Source: Verrucomicrobiales bacterium
Lineage (GTDB): Bacteria; Verrucomicrobiota; Verrucomicrobiia; Verrucomicrobiales; SLCJ01
NCBI GenBank assembly: GCA_024636835.1
Contig: JAGXGH010000008.1
Location: forward strand, 1-64,000
Reading direction: 5' to 3'
Length of the DNA: 64,000 nt
A model generated the notes under the pieces. That model saw nothing but the letters and a program-made list of their open reading frames with translations, was not told where the DNA came from and searched no databases. Within the stretch, counting starts at the first letter, position 1. Each line of letters begins with the position of its first letter. Positions 27,900 to 39,100 of the stretch are shown here, piece after piece. The translations under genes and the position numbers were made by a program.

Positions 27900-28487
27900 T
27901 TGAGAGATACACACACATCAGCTGAGGCAAGCGACGAAGAACTGATCACACGAATGAATTCGTGTGATGAACGAGCTTTCGAGCTGTTGTATTATCGTCA
28001 TCGAGAGTGGGTATTGCGCATGGCTTGGCGGATCACTGGCAGCCAGCAACTAGCTGAAGACGTGTCGCAGGAAGTCTTCTGCTATTTTCTTACGAAGTTC
28101 CCGGGCTTCGAGCTTCGCTGTAAGCTCACCACCTTTCTCTACCCTGCGATACGTAATCTTTCCCTCGCCTCGCTACGCAAGAAAAAACGCTATATTGGCG
28201 GGGATCCGGGTGCGGCAGTTATTGACCAACTCACCGCGACCAATAATCAGGTTGCCGGGCATCACGATTTTCACCAGCTTGTCTCAAGCTTGAGTCCTGA
28301 CCACCGTGAGATAATCATGCTGCGGTTTGTCGATGGCATGACGCTACCTGAAATCGCTCAGCTTGTAGGAATTCCTCTAGGAACAGCCAAGTCCCGACTG
28401 CACCACTCACTTGCTGCCCTGCGAGCTGACCCTAAAATCAAGAATTTGGAAGAACCGGTGAACGATTGTGTTGTCGAAATCACTTAA
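27900..28487 (+). CDS. ECF-type RNA polymerase sigma factor
   Basis: The 195-residue protein starts with TTG at 27900; a later ATG would cut into region 2, so TTG is preferred. Sigma region 2 covers ~10-85 (ERAFELLYYRHREWVLRMAW and GSQQLAEDVSQEVFCYF), and region 4 ~128-180 (LSPDHREIIMLRFVDGMTLP and LVGIPLGTAKSRLHHSLAAL). It has no extra C-terminal domain. It is the first gene of a six-gene + strand cluster and probably directs its own operon. The next gene, 13 bases on, encodes a one-helix membrane protein in the usual anti-sigma position. Confidence 0.94.
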   Translation: MRDTHTSAEASDEELITRMNSCDERAFELLYYRHREWVLRMAWRITGSQQLAEDVSQEVFCYFLTKFPGFELRCKLTTFLYPAIRNLSLASLRKKKRYIGGDPGAAVIDQLTATNNQVAGHHDFHQLVSSLSPDHREIIMLRFVDGMTLPEIAQLVGIPLGTAKSRLHHSLAALRADPKIKNLEEPVNDCVVEIT

Positions 28488-28500
28488 CCTTTGAAGCCCG

Positions 28501-29118
28501 ATGAATACTGACCCTTCAGATCCCAAGTTGCCGAACCATGAAGCGCTCCCTGAGCCATGGTTGAAAGCGCTTCGTTCCTACCCGTCAGAACAAGGAAACC
28601 CTGGCGCTAAGGCTGATGCGGAGATCTTGTCCATGGCCTCAAAAACATTTGCCACCATGCGGCGACCCCGGCGGCGAGTATTACTTTGGTCTTCCCTAGC
28701 CGCAGCGGCCTGCTTGGTTCTTTCGCTTCTATCGTTCCTCCAACCAAATACTTACTCTGACGGTGAGACTGCAATGTCGACCGAAGACGATTATTCGGTC
28801 ATTCTTCGCGAGGTGTCTGCTGTTTTTCCTCACCAAGTAAAATCCATTGTCTCGGATGGATCATCTCTTGAAATCGCTCTCACAGAAGAACCGCATCCCG
28901 CGGACAAGCAAGCCGTCGTCATCGAGTTCTGCGAACAAAATACAGTTACGGCTGTTATTACTTATATAGGCCAAACCTTCGAAATGGGGCAGCGCCAAAT
29001 CACAGTTCGTTCTAGTAAGAATGGTGACCTTGTGATCGACGGCACAGACTTTCACGGAGTCGCTGAACGCCCGGTACGCATAGCACCGGATACACTCATA
29101 AAAATCAGGACGATATGA
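28501..29118 (+). CDS. Putative membrane anti-sigma factor
   Basis: The 205-residue product has a cytoplasmic-type N-terminus (~1-58) ending in a basic cluster (MRRPRRR), one membrane helix (VLLWSSLAAAACLVLSLLSFL, ~59-79) and a periplasmic part of about 125 residues rich in beta-type sequence. Size, topology and position after an ECF gene fit an anti-sigma factor, but I see no zinc-binding HxxxCxxC or FecR signature. The stop overlaps the next start by four bases (ATGA). Confidence 0.6.
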   Translation: MNTDPSDPKLPNHEALPEPWLKALRSYPSEQGNPGAKADAEILSMASKTFATMRRPRRRVLLWSSLAAAACLVLSLLSFLQPNTYSDGETAMSTEDDYSVILREVSAVFPHQVKSIVSDGSSLEIALTEEPHPADKQAVVIEFCEQNTVTAVITYIGQTFEMGQRQITVRSSKNGDLVIDGTDFHGVAERPVRIAPDTLIKIRTI

Positions 29119-29855
29119 TGCGTTACTTGCTCGCATGCTTGATCTTATGCCTCGCCTCTTCAATGGCAGCGCAAGAGCCAGAAACTCATCGCTTTAATTC
29201 TCAGGGCAAAATAATGCCAGCTGGGTGGCCTGATATCCCCCCTACTCTTCTCGCACTTGCGGAGAAGCCCTTGCAGTTCCAATTCGAGGGTGTTCCAGCC
29301 GATTGGCAACCAGAGATTCAGGTTTTTCGAATCACCGCCACACGCCGTATTCCACTCGTTGGAGGTGAATCGAAGACGACCGACGAAGGCTGGCGCTGGA
29401 TCTGGACTCCACCGGCAGCACGCGGTCCCGCGCACTACGAAATTCATTTTGTTGGCAAACCGGCTCGTGTCGTGCGCGTCGAGACCCGTGATCTTCAATG
29501 GTTTAAGCAGACCTTGGAGATGCTTCGTAAAGATATCGATTGGGATGCCAGTGGCCTTAGTCGTGAGGAGCGCAAAGCTTTGGAAGGCTTTGGCCTGCAG
29601 CTTAAAAGGGCATCCGCTGGTGGTGAGGGTGAGACCGCTTCATTGACGATGATGCCTCGCCAGGGGGCAGCCGCTCGAAGACGTGTGGTTTGGGATGAGC
29701 GAGATCCAAATCTCATCGTTTGGCGTCCAGGTCCTACAGCCAACGACCTCGAGGTGCGTGCTCCACGCTGGTGGATTTCTCCAGCCGCTTTAGCAACCGA
29801 CCAAGGCATTATACGGCTTCTCGATCTTTTTTCCGAACCTCCTAATCAACCCTGA
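29115..29855 (+). CDS. Secreted protein of unknown function in the ECF operon
   Basis: The 246-residue protein has a signal peptide (MMRYLLACLILCLASSMAAQ) and no recognised domain. The first half (GWPDIPPTLLALAEKPLQF... HYEIHFVGKPARVVRVET) reads as beta-sandwich-like; a helical stretch with SGLSREERKALEGFGLQL follows, then Trp/Arg-rich sequence near the C-terminus. It is coupled to the anti-sigma-like gene by overlap and lies 6 bases before the CsgG-like gene, so it belongs to the same operon. Confidence 0.65.
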   Translation: MMRYLLACLILCLASSMAAQEPETHRFNSQGKIMPAGWPDIPPTLLALAEKPLQFQFEGVPADWQPEIQVFRITATRRIPLVGGESKTTDEGWRWIWTPPAARGPAHYEIHFVGKPARVVRVETRDLQWFKQTLEMLRKDIDWDASGLSREERKALEGFGLQLKRASAGGEGETASLTMMPRQGAAARRRVVWDERDPNLIVWRPGPTANDLEVRAPRWWISPAALATDQGIIRLLDLFSEPPNQP

Positions 29856-29861
29856 ACTACT

Positions 29862-30839
29862 ATGATGATATCCACGAACCGAATCTGCTCGTCCACTTTG
29901 GTGGCACTTGCTGGAACCTTTCTCATAACGCCGACTTTGCAGGCACAAGAGGAAAAAGACGCTGCACCTCCCCTCTCCGTCGCAGTGCTGAACTTTGAGG
30001 ATGGTTCCAATGAACCCAACGGCCTGGATGGTGTCGGTGCCTCAGTCGCTGCATTACTGCAGGTGAATCTCACGGTTCACTCCGATGCCATCCTCGTAGA
30101 ACGCGCCGAGTTAGACGAGATCCTTGGAGAGCAGGAACTCACGCTCTCGGGATCTGTATCTGCTGATCAAGCCGCTAAAATCGGCCAGCTGACTGGTGCC
30201 GAAGTTCTCATCAGTGGCAGAGTCTTCGCGGTGCAGGATCGAATTCATTTGGTGGCGAAAGTCATCTCGACAAGCACCAGCCGCGTTTTCGGAGCAACTG
30301 CTGCCTATGACAACGGCAAGCCGCTCGACGGTGCAATTGAGAATCTGGGCAAGGACGTTGCGAAAATCATCAAGGACAAAGTTGCCGATTTACGCGGCGG
30401 GCCATCTCTGGAAGACCGCACCCTAGCTTCGGTCAAGAAGACACTCGAAGGTCAGCCAGTAAAAACGGTATACGTGCATGTTCCTGAAACGATCATCCAA
30501 GCTGCGGTGCCTGACCCTGCTGCACAGACTGAGATCGCTCGCACCTTTGAGGCGGCTGGTTGGAAGATGGTCGAGTCGGAGAAAGATGCAGACCTCGTGG
30601 TTCGAGGTGAGGCGTTTGCAGAGACTGGAGTGCGTCGAGGAAACCTCTGGTTCACACGGGCGCGGCTGGAGTTCAAAGCGCTCGATCGTGATGGCAAAGT
30701 GCTCAAGACGGATCGAGTTGTTGTCGGTAACGTTGACCTGACTCAAGCGGTTTCAGCGAAGGGAGCTTTGCAAAAAGCCGGTCTACTGGCTACGCCAACT
30801 ATCGCACAAGCATGGATTGATGCGCAGAAGGGCGAGTAA
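29862..30839 (+). CDS. Secreted CsgG/LpoB-like protein
   Basis: The 325-residue protein has a signal peptide (STLVALAGTFLITPTLQAQ; the mature N-terminus lacks a clear lipobox Cys). Residues ~40-170 match the CsgG/LpoB-type fold in style: LSVAVLNFEDGS, ILVERAELDEILGEQELTLSG, IGQLTGAEVLISGRVFAVQDRIHLVAKVIS. CsgG forms the curli secretion pore and LpoB activates a penicillin-binding protein; without the lipid anchor and the pore loops neither role can be assumed. The following two giant proteins carry a related central domain, which ties the operon together. Confidence 0.72.
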   Translation: MMISTNRICSSTLVALAGTFLITPTLQAQEEKDAAPPLSVAVLNFEDGSNEPNGLDGVGASVAALLQVNLTVHSDAILVERAELDEILGEQELTLSGSVSADQAAKIGQLTGAEVLISGRVFAVQDRIHLVAKVISTSTSRVFGATAAYDNGKPLDGAIENLGKDVAKIIKDKVADLRGGPSLEDRTLASVKKTLEGQPVKTVYVHVPETIIQAAVPDPAAQTEIARTFEAAGWKMVESEKDADLVVRGEAFAETGVRRGNLWFTRARLEFKALDRDGKVLKTDRVVVGNVDLTQAVSAKGALQKAGLLATPTIAQAWIDAQKGE

Positions 30840-30862
30840 TCGAGATTCAACAGTCCCTGATT

Positions 30863-33800
30863 ATGCGTCTGAAAACGATTATAACGATCGCGCTTGGTAT
30901 AGCGCAGTCATGTCATGCTGGGAAATCTCGGTTCATTCAATTGCCACGACATCTCATCGTAATTTTTGCCCTCGCCCTGATATCCAAGGGCGTCGCCGCA
31001 GAGGTTCAATTCGTCTCGATCACGCCGGATAACACGAGCATTCCCGAAAACTCGCCAGTTCCAGGAGATTCTACATCTTGGAACTGGCTGCCGAAGGAGG
31101 GCAATGGAGGGATACTCGAATCATCGGGTGATCCCGAACGCAACGCCCCACCACTGGTCATGTGGATCGACGGCTTGGAAGCAAAGGCCAACTACGAGGT
31201 GTTCGGTTACTTTTGGGCACCCGGATTCAGTGAGGAGAACAAGGATGTAAAGCCGCATCACTGGCCGGCTCGGTTTGGACTAGGGATGGCGTCGCTGACG
31301 ACGTTTGGCGGGAAACACTCGGAGCGTATCCCATGGATCATCAGCCCGGGAGCAAAGATCAGTGAAGTTCACGGCGTTTCGGCAACCGTCGAGGAGGATA
31401 AGCCGCTGGATTTCGGTGATAGCAAACTCACCACAGCGAACGGCGATACCCGCCTGATTCGTGCCCGGATTGGAGTTGCCCGCACCGATGCCGAGGGACG
31501 CTTGCCGGTGTTTATCGACGACTTTCCCGATAGCATCCACTGTGGAAAAACGCGCATCGACGGTGTGGCGATCAGAAAGGCGTCAAAAAACAGCAAGCCA
31601 TCGGCCGGAGCCGGTGGGACGCACGCGCTGCATTTCGCGCTACGTGCACGGGATCGGCTCAGCGCCGAGCGGGAGATAGCCGCTGGAGCCGACGTCAACG
31701 CGCTCGATGCCGACTCACTCTCCCCCTTGTTCCACCCTACCGCTTTGGGAGATATAGAAATAGTGCGACTGCTTTTAGACGAAGGAGCGGATCCGAACGT
31801 TTCAGGCCAGTCGGTTTTAGCGCTAACAGCTGCAGCATCGACCGGCGACGCTGAAATGGTAAGTCTTCTCCTAGAGGCTGGAGCAGAAGTACCTGCAGGC
31901 AAGCTCGAACCAGCACCATGGATGCCGAAAAACATGGATCAGAGCCATCTACATCCGGCGATTGCAGCAATTCGAATTGGATCACTAGAGACGCTGAAGC
32001 TGATGCTGAAGAAACGACCAGATCTCGACTTGGAGTCGTTGGGTTCCGAGTTTCAAGAAGGTTCACAAAACAAAGCGACTTCTTTGTACTTGGTGGCGGA
32101 CGCGATAGCCATGGAACACGACGCAATGGCAGCCTTTCTTATTGATCGTGGATGCACCTTGCGGACGAAACATTTTAGAGATGGTCCAGAAACATTTTCC
32201 GCACCTCCTCAATTCGTTCTACTGGCTAGAAGCATCACCGAAGGAGATGCTCTCGTGAAGACGCGAGAAGCGATCATCAGACGTGGCGTGCCGCCAGTAC
32301 GTCCAGAAAATCCAAACTCAAATATCAGAGATGGTTTTTTCTATGGAGTAGCTCCATGGGACGGGTTGAGCGCTGCGATACGAGTGGGAAATGTCACCTT
32401 GACTCGACAGTTCCTGCTCCAGACCGGCGATGTGAAACCACGTTACCAAGACTTGTTGCTGGCACTGGCGCGATGGTCTGGAGAGCCTGAAATCATCAGC
32501 ATGATTGAAGAGCGCTTCCCAAAAGCAGGATCTTGGCCATCTCAAAATCAGCCAGCTACACGAGAGATAGAAGAAGACGATGCCTTACGTCTGCTTCTCC
32601 CGCGCATCCAAGCGGCTCCAACACGACAACCGTCGAATGACGGTGTGTGGACAATGGCGGTTTTAGCGGCACCGGATGCAGCTAATCAGGGAGCCCTTCT
32701 GGAGGTCACGGCTTCTAGTGAAAAAGGCTGGAAAGTCGTAGACCGAAATGAAGTCTCTAAGGCCCTAAACGAAGCGCAGATCACAGGTCTATGGGAAAAT
32801 GGGGAACTTCGTCTTGCCGAACTTGGAGACCGCATGGCTGCCGATCTTCTATTACTCGTATCCCTCATAGAGAGTCCCAATATTAAACTCATTCGGATCG
32901 AAGCGGTGGACGTGGCGACCGGCCTTGCTGTAATGCGCGAGCATATTGATCGTGACACCTTCGACCCCAAGAAAGCGATTGCCCCCTTACTCTCTCGTAT
33001 CCGCACCGCGTTTCTCAATTCCAAGGCAGGCGGAAGACCCAAGGCAATCACCATGTTACCATTTACTGTGAGTAGTGATGTGGCCAACTCCAGATCAATG
33101 ACAGGTCTGTTCCGTGCAGCAGTCAATGCCGAGGTCGACGCGACTCCCGGCCTTCTCGCTGTTGGTATGAACCAGATTCAAGCCATCGCCAACGAGCAAA
33201 AACTAGGAGGTCAGGAAAACCTCTGGGCAGCCGCATTCACACTTGAAGGCGGAGTGTCCTCACTGGCAGATGACAAGATCTCACTTACGCTTCGACTTCG
33301 ATCACTGAGCAATAAAGGTGATGAGACCATCGACTCCACCGAACAAGGTAATGCCAATGAACTTCCTGCCATCGCAGCTCGGGCATGGAAGAAGCTGAGT
33401 TTATCAGACCTTTTCGGAGCTAAAGTTGCACAGAATACATTGCCAGATCGTAAGCAATCCTTGGCTGAAGCTGAGCGATTGCTGCGTGAAGGCGAGTGGC
33501 TGATGAAATCTGGATCATTCGAAGAGGCTCTTCCCCTTTTCGAACGAGCGCACCTCCTCGGCGCGGATTTCAAGCGCCTTGTGCCCTTACACCTGAAGAC
33601 ACTTCTGTCCATAAGCTACCTAAGAAAAGGCCCTAATCTCAGCTCGGTAGAAACCGATATCACAGAGCATGTGCTCTCATTATATTATCAGGAACAACTT
33701 TTAAACAACCTTAAGCCGATTCGAGACCTACTGGATCAAGCTACCTACTACCAGTCACTATACGGTGAAGCTTCATTGGTTTCTGGTGTTACGGAATTTT

Positions 33801-36049
33801 GGGAAATTGTAAGATTCCTCTCGTTTATTCGCGCGTCCATTCCGAAAGTTCTACCACCAGATGCGGACAAACAGGAGATCTTGGACTTCGGCATCACCCT
33901 TGACCAATATACAGCCGCATATTTCCGCATTCGCGCCACGATGAAGCGGCCAACGATGGCTCCTTTGAAAACATTCCTGCCACGTGATGGATCTCTTTCG
34001 GCAGCGATGCTTCAGCGCAATCCAGAATTATTGAAGGGGTGGGTCAGCATATTCCTCGTCTCATCCGCGACAGAGGCCAAAGGTGGACGTGATTATGAAT
34101 ACAAGGAAATGTTCGGTCCTCTATTCTCGCAAAACACACAAGGGATTTCACTGTGGTATGGAAAAACACAACTCCTTGCGAATGAGATTATGGGTCGAAT
34201 GGACGAATATCGTGGCAAGCATCGGGAGCTAAGAGAGGCTGAACTCGACTATGTCCGCTTAAGGGAGGATAAGCACTCGGCTGCTGGCAGGGCATTCGCC
34301 AAAGCCTGTACCAAGCTAAGTCGCCATGACTATTATAGCCTTCCAACATGGCTCGACGAGTACAGATTACAACGATACGGGGCGGCAAATTTGTTAGATC
34401 GAGGGTCCTTCACACCTCCACTTTACTCCGATTCAATGCTCGCATCACTAGCCCAAGAACCCCTGGCTAGCCAGGACGCTGTCTTTCGCCTCGGATATCG
34501 TAAGACAATTCAGAGGCTCGTGGAAATTGAGCAAGGGTCGGCTGCGGAAGCTAAAAAAACGCTTAGCATTAATAATCCCAAGTCAGAATACGACCGCCTC
34601 GCTGAGAAGGCATCGAAGTCCACCAACTCCCAAGCCGCCATAAACCGCCTGAGCGGAGGAGTTCTGCTCTGGGAACGTATTTATGGGCAGCCAATGTACG
34701 ATCATCTTTTTCAACGGTGGAAGCGTCTATACCTGCCGGACGACAAGGCGTCGCCGAGTAGTGATCTTAATGCGCGACTACTGGTTGATCTACGTAAAAT
34801 AGATAAATCAATGCCGGGGGTTTTCAAGTTGCCGACGATTGACAAGGTTAAAGGAAGCCAGATTTGGTTGCATTACCAGCCATACGAAAAACAACCTTTT
34901 GCGATGAGTAATGGATCGGGCACAATCTCAATTCCTCACCGTCGGCAGCCGTGGCTTGTTGGGATTGAGTGCTCCTCCGGTGAGGTGACGACACAAGTGA
35001 ATCTAGCACGATCTCCAGGTCTTGATCCGGGAGCCGCCGCATCGAACTCAATAAGTAGCTTTAATGGTAATGATGGGTTTATCGCTCAGACCGAAGACCT
35101 ACTTTTAACCGATGTAGTTTGGCCAGGCATGAATTACAATACTGCGCCTATTCGCGAAGTAAGTGTCCTGATTAACAAGCGTGACGGGAGTATCATCCCC
35201 ATGGATTCGCTTATCGTCATCGGATCTCCTGACGATTTGATAACCAATCGAGACCAGTCAGTCGGTGCCGTGGCACTTGGTAAAAACTTTTTTTGCCTCC
35301 AGAAAACTAGTGATCCGAAGGCCAGTTACAGCTCCAACGACGAGGTTCCTTACCAGCTCGTTCGAGTTGCCTCTACGGGTAAAGTGACTGCCATCACCAA
35401 GTATGGGCGCAGGCCACAGATGACTCCATTTGATCCTTCAGATCGCTACCCAAAGATGATCTTTCGCGATGGCAGTCGACTACTTGTCATTCATGACTGG
35501 AATCACGTCGGACGCTACAACCCCATAAATGACTCCTGGGAAATGGACGTTCGTGAAGAGAGCAAGAAAAAAGGCAATGCAAAAGCGCTAGTGAATTCTG
35601 ACTTTAGAAGTCATAACTTCCCTCATCATAACATTGAAAAACATGACGGAACCCCACTCCTCACCATCGACTCACAGACAACGTTTCCTGACAAGTTGTC
35701 GCTCGTAAATCAGGGTGGTTCTGAACATCGCATCAAAATTCAATTAGAAATCCCCGACAACTTTCTTAATCAGCCAGTTTTCACAGATCCCATTCTGACC
35801 AATGGAACATCAGGAAGCATGACGGGGAAATGGTGGACCTATGCACAGAGAATGGGAAGTGATGCTTATCATATCGTCGTTCTCAATCAGACGAAGGACG
35901 ATCTAATTCTAGGGCTTCAAATTGGGCCAGGTGTCGGTTGGCTCCCAGGCAAACGAACAGGAGTCTTCCTACCTCTTATTTGGGCATTGCCCAAAGAGGA
36001 TTTGCGCACCGCGTGGAAATCTGAAATCGAGGCAATCAAAGGAAACTAG
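30863..36049 (+). CDS. Giant exported ankyrin/CsgG-like/propeller protein, paralog 1
   Basis: The product has 1,728 residues. A late signal peptide (LPRHLIVIFALALISKGVAA, ~27-46) precedes a unique N-terminal domain (~47-245) with several Trp/Pro-rich segments (WNWLPKEGNGG, GYFWAPGFSEEN). Ankyrin repeats follow (~254-360, SPLFHPTALGDIEIVRLLL and ALTAAASTGDAEMVSLLLEA). At ~595-850 there are two CsgG/FlgT-like lobes (WTMAVLAAP...KVVDRNEVSKAL and KAITMLPFTV...GLLAVGMNQIQAIA), then a TPR-like pair (~868-905, LREGEWLMKSGSFEEALPLF), a long helical middle and a beta-propeller-like C-terminus (~1330-1720, WLVGIECSSGEV, VRVASTGKVTAITKYGR). I know no described family with this order. It follows the CsgG-like gene by 23 bases. 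A role in envelope sensing or assembly is inference. Confidence 0.8.
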   Translation: MRLKTIITIALGIAQSCHAGKSRFIQLPRHLIVIFALALISKGVAAEVQFVSITPDNTSIPENSPVPGDSTSWNWLPKEGNGGILESSGDPERNAPPLVMWIDGLEAKANYEVFGYFWAPGFSEENKDVKPHHWPARFGLGMASLTTFGGKHSERIPWIISPGAKISEVHGVSATVEEDKPLDFGDSKLTTANGDTRLIRARIGVARTDAEGRLPVFIDDFPDSIHCGKTRIDGVAIRKASKNSKPSAGAGGTHALHFALRARDRLSAEREIAAGADVNALDADSLSPLFHPTALGDIEIVRLLLDEGADPNVSGQSVLALTAAASTGDAEMVSLLLEAGAEVPAGKLEPAPWMPKNMDQSHLHPAIAAIRIGSLETLKLMLKKRPDLDLESLGSEFQEGSQNKATSLYLVADAIAMEHDAMAAFLIDRGCTLRTKHFRDGPETFSAPPQFVLLARSITEGDALVKTREAIIRRGVPPVRPENPNSNIRDGFFYGVAPWDGLSAAIRVGNVTLTRQFLLQTGDVKPRYQDLLLALARWSGEPEIISMIEERFPKAGSWPSQNQPATREIEEDDALRLLLPRIQAAPTRQPSNDGVWTMAVLAAPDAANQGALLEVTASSEKGWKVVDRNEVSKALNEAQITGLWENGELRLAELGDRMAADLLLLVSLIESPNIKLIRIEAVDVATGLAVMREHIDRDTFDPKKAIAPLLSRIRTAFLNSKAGGRPKAITMLPFTVSSDVANSRSMTGLFRAAVNAEVDATPGLLAVGMNQIQAIANEQKLGGQENLWAAAFTLEGGVSSLADDKISLTLRLRSLSNKGDETIDSTEQGNANELPAIAARAWKKLSLSDLFGAKVAQNTLPDRKQSLAEAERLLREGEWLMKSGSFEEALPLFERAHLLGADFKRLVPLHLKTLLSISYLRKGPNLSSVETDITEHVLSLYYQEQLLNNLKPIRDLLDQATYYQSLYGEASLVSGVTEFWEIVRFLSFIRASIPKVLPPDADKQEILDFGITLDQYTAAYFRIRATMKRPTMAPLKTFLPRDGSLSAAMLQRNPELLKGWVSIFLVSSATEAKGGRDYEYKEMFGPLFSQNTQGISLWYGKTQLLANEIMGRMDEYRGKHRELREAELDYVRLREDKHSAAGRAFAKACTKLSRHDYYSLPTWLDEYRLQRYGAANLLDRGSFTPPLYSDSMLASLAQEPLASQDAVFRLGYRKTIQRLVEIEQGSAAEAKKTLSINNPKSEYDRLAEKASKSTNSQAAINRLSGGVLLWERIYGQPMYDHLFQRWKRLYLPDDKASPSSDLNARLLVDLRKIDKSMPGVFKLPTIDKVKGSQIWLHYQPYEKQPFAMSNGSGTISIPHRRQPWLVGIECSSGEVTTQVNLARSPGLDPGAAASNSISSFNGNDGFIAQTEDLLLTDVVWPGMNYNTAPIREVSVLINKRDGSIIPMDSLIVIGSPDDLITNRDQSVGAVALGKNFFCLQKTSDPKASYSSNDEVPYQLVRVASTGKVTAITKYGRRPQMTPFDPSDRYPKMIFRDGSRLLVIHDWNHVGRYNPINDSWEMDVREESKKKGNAKALVNSDFRSHNFPHHNIEKHDGTPLLTIDSQTTFPDKLSLVNQGGSEHRIKIQLEIPDNFLNQPVFTDPILTNGTSGSMTGKWWTYAQRMGSDAYHIVVLNQTKDDLILGLQIGPGVGWLPGKRTGVFLPLIWALPKEDLRTAWKSEIEAIKGN

Positions 36050-36193
36050 CAATGATGAAAATTACTGCCCGATTTACATCTCATACATCTCAAAGCTTGG
36101 TGTCCAAGCCCTTTCGCCAACGAGGTCCTGATACCTTCTCTTTGCCCGTGGACATCTCCTAACTCTTTAGTAACCGAAATTGAACTATCACTG

Positions 36194-39100
36194 ATGATGC
36201 ATCATAATACGAATATCGCGTGCGCGCCTAATATAGTGCTGCCATGTCATGCTGGGAAATCTCGGTTCATTCATTTGCCACGACATCTCATCGTGATTTT
36301 TGCCCTCGCCCTGATATCCACATGTGTCGCCGCAGAGGTTCAATTCATCTCAACTACGCCGGAAAACACGAGCGTTCCCGAGAACTCGCCGATCCCCGGC
36401 GATTCTACCTATTGGAACTGGCTACCGAAGGAAGGCAATGGAGGAATATTTGAATCAACGGGGGATCCCGAACGCAACGCCCCACCACTGGTCATGTGGA
36501 TCGACGGCTTGGAAGCAAAGACCGACTACGAGGTGTTCGGTTACTTCTGGGCACCCGGATTCAGTGAGGAGAACAAGAATCCAAAGCCGCATCACTGGCC
36601 GGCTCGGTTTGGACTAGGAATGGCGTCGCTGACGACGTTTGGCGGGAAACACTCGGAGCGGATCCCGTGGATCATCAGCCCGGGAGCAAAAATCAGTGAA
36701 GTTCACGGCGTTTCGGCAACCGTCGAGGAGGACAAGCCGCTGGATCTCGGCGATAGCAAACTCACTACAGCGAACGGCGATACCCGCCTGATTCGTGCCC
36801 GGATTGGAGTTTCCCGCACCGATGCCGAGGGACGGTTGCCGGTGTTTATCGACGACTTTCCCGATAGCATCCACTGTGGAAAAACACGCATCGATGGTGT
36901 GGCGGTCAGAAAAGCTGCAAAAGACAGTAAGCCATCGGCCGGAGGCGGTGGGACGCAGGCACTGCATTTTGCGCTGCGTGCACGGGATCGGCTGAGCGCC
37001 GAGAGAGAAATTGCTGCAGGAGTTGATGTTAATGCACTAGATGCTGACTCGCTATCGCCACTATTCCATCCTGCCCTCTTTGGTGATCTTGAGATGGTGA
37101 AGGTTTTGTTGAAAGCCGGAGCAGATCCTAATATCGAGGGTCAATCGATTCTGGTTTTGACGGCAGCGGCTTCCACTGGTGATGCCGAAATGGTGAAGTT
37201 GTTATTGGAGGCGGGCGCTGATGTCCCTACCGGGAAAATCGAACCCGTTCCGTGGATGGCTGATGACATTGATCAAAGTCATCTACACCCAGCAATCGCA
37301 GCGATTCGAATCGGGTCGCTTGCTACATTGAAGCGGATCTTGGAAAAATGCCCTGATCTTGATTTGGAAGCGCTTGGGCTGAAGTATGACGAGGAAAATA
37401 GGCATGAAAACTATTCCACCTCTTTGTTTCTTGTCGAGGAGGCAATGGCTATGGAGCACGATGAACTTGCTGCATTCCTGATTAATCGAGGCTGTACCTT
37501 GCGCGAGAAGCGTTTCGACCTTATGACTCGAAGTGTTACCGAGGGTGAATTATTGGCGAAGTCCAGGGAAGCACTTCTCAGACGAGGCGAGTCACCTGTG
37601 GATTTGATTGATCAAGATTACCATTTTGGCACTCAATTTTATTCAGTTAAACCTTGGGACGCTCTAAGTGCTGCGGTGAGAGTTGGTAATGTCAGATTAT
37701 CGCAAAGGTTTTTGCCACTAGCTGCCGAGGTGAATGAAACCCAGCAACTATGTCTTCTCGCACTGGCCAGATGGTCAGGTGAACCTGTAATTCTTAAAAT
37801 GCTCAATGAGCAGTTTCCCGATCTGAATTCCCATTGGAAATCAGAAAAGACAACTTCGCCTGAGAATCATCAAGATGAATCGCTGCGTCTTCTATTGCCC
37901 CGCACCAAACCGATTCCTGTTCGCCCGGCTTCGGACGATGGAGAATGGACGCTCGCTGTGGTGTCGGCACCGGAGGCCAGCGGTCAGGCGGCGATGATCG
38001 AAGTCACAGCGGCTGACGTTAATGGCTGGAAAGTTGTGGATCGTCAGGAAGTTGAAACCACCCTTCGAGAAAAGCAGATTGGCAATGTATGGGGTAATGG
38101 AGAATACCGACTAGCAGAACTTGGAGACAGCATGTCAGCGGATTTGATATTATTGGCATCGCTCATTGAAAGTCCGGGAATTAAACTACTGCGCTTTGAA
38201 GCAGTGGATGTTGCAACAGGGCTTGCTGTATTACGGGAGCATGTCGAGCATGATGCTTTTGACCCTGAGAAATCGGTTAAGCCACTTCTTGATCGTGTTC
38301 GTTCCGCTTTTCTTACGACACGTGAAGGAGGACGGCCCAAGGCGGTTACCATGTTGCCGTTTAGTGTTAGCGACAAGATTGCGAATGCTGAATCCCGCGC
38401 CGATCTTTTCAGATCAGCGATTCATGCTGAAGTAGATGCCAGCCCGGGTGTGATGGCTGTTGGCATGGATCAGATTGAGGTGATCGCAGCTGAGCAAACA
38501 CTTGGAGTGAAGGACGGTTTTTGGGCAGCGGCGTTTACGCTCGAAGGTGGCGTCAGCAGTTTGGAGGATGATCGTATATCGCTCACTCTTCGCTTACGGT
38601 CGCTTGATGATGGGGAAAATGAGACTCTGGACATGACAGAGGAGGGCCGCATCGATCAGATTCCTGCTCTTGCTGCACGTGCATGGAGTAAGCTCGCCGA
38701 TTCCGAATTGTTCGGCGGACAAGAGGCAAGGAAAATTAAACCAAATGACAAGCAGGCAAATGCTGAAGCTGAGCGTCTTCTGCGGGAGGCTGAGTGGCTG
38801 ACTAAATCGGAGATGGCCTCGGATGCTCTGCCTCTTCTCGAACGGGCGGAACTTCTGGGAGCAGAGCCGGAACGTCTTGTGAGCACTCACCTGCAAGCAT
38901 TACTATTGAAGGCTTCACTAACGAAAGCACGTAAGAGTATTGATAACCAGATCGTCGAACACGTGCCTGGCCTTGCATATCAGGATCGATTGTTCTTGCA
39001 GCTGAATTCAGCCAAAAAGTTGCTCGATAAGGCGGCTTACTATCAATCCCGTTTCGGTGCGACATCAGTTCACTGGAAGAGTTCTGATTTCTGGGATATA

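Noticed and set aside
36052-36162. Short + strand ORF (36 codons) between the two giant genes
   Set aside because: No recognisable motif and not supported by codon pattern; more likely leftover of the tandem duplication.
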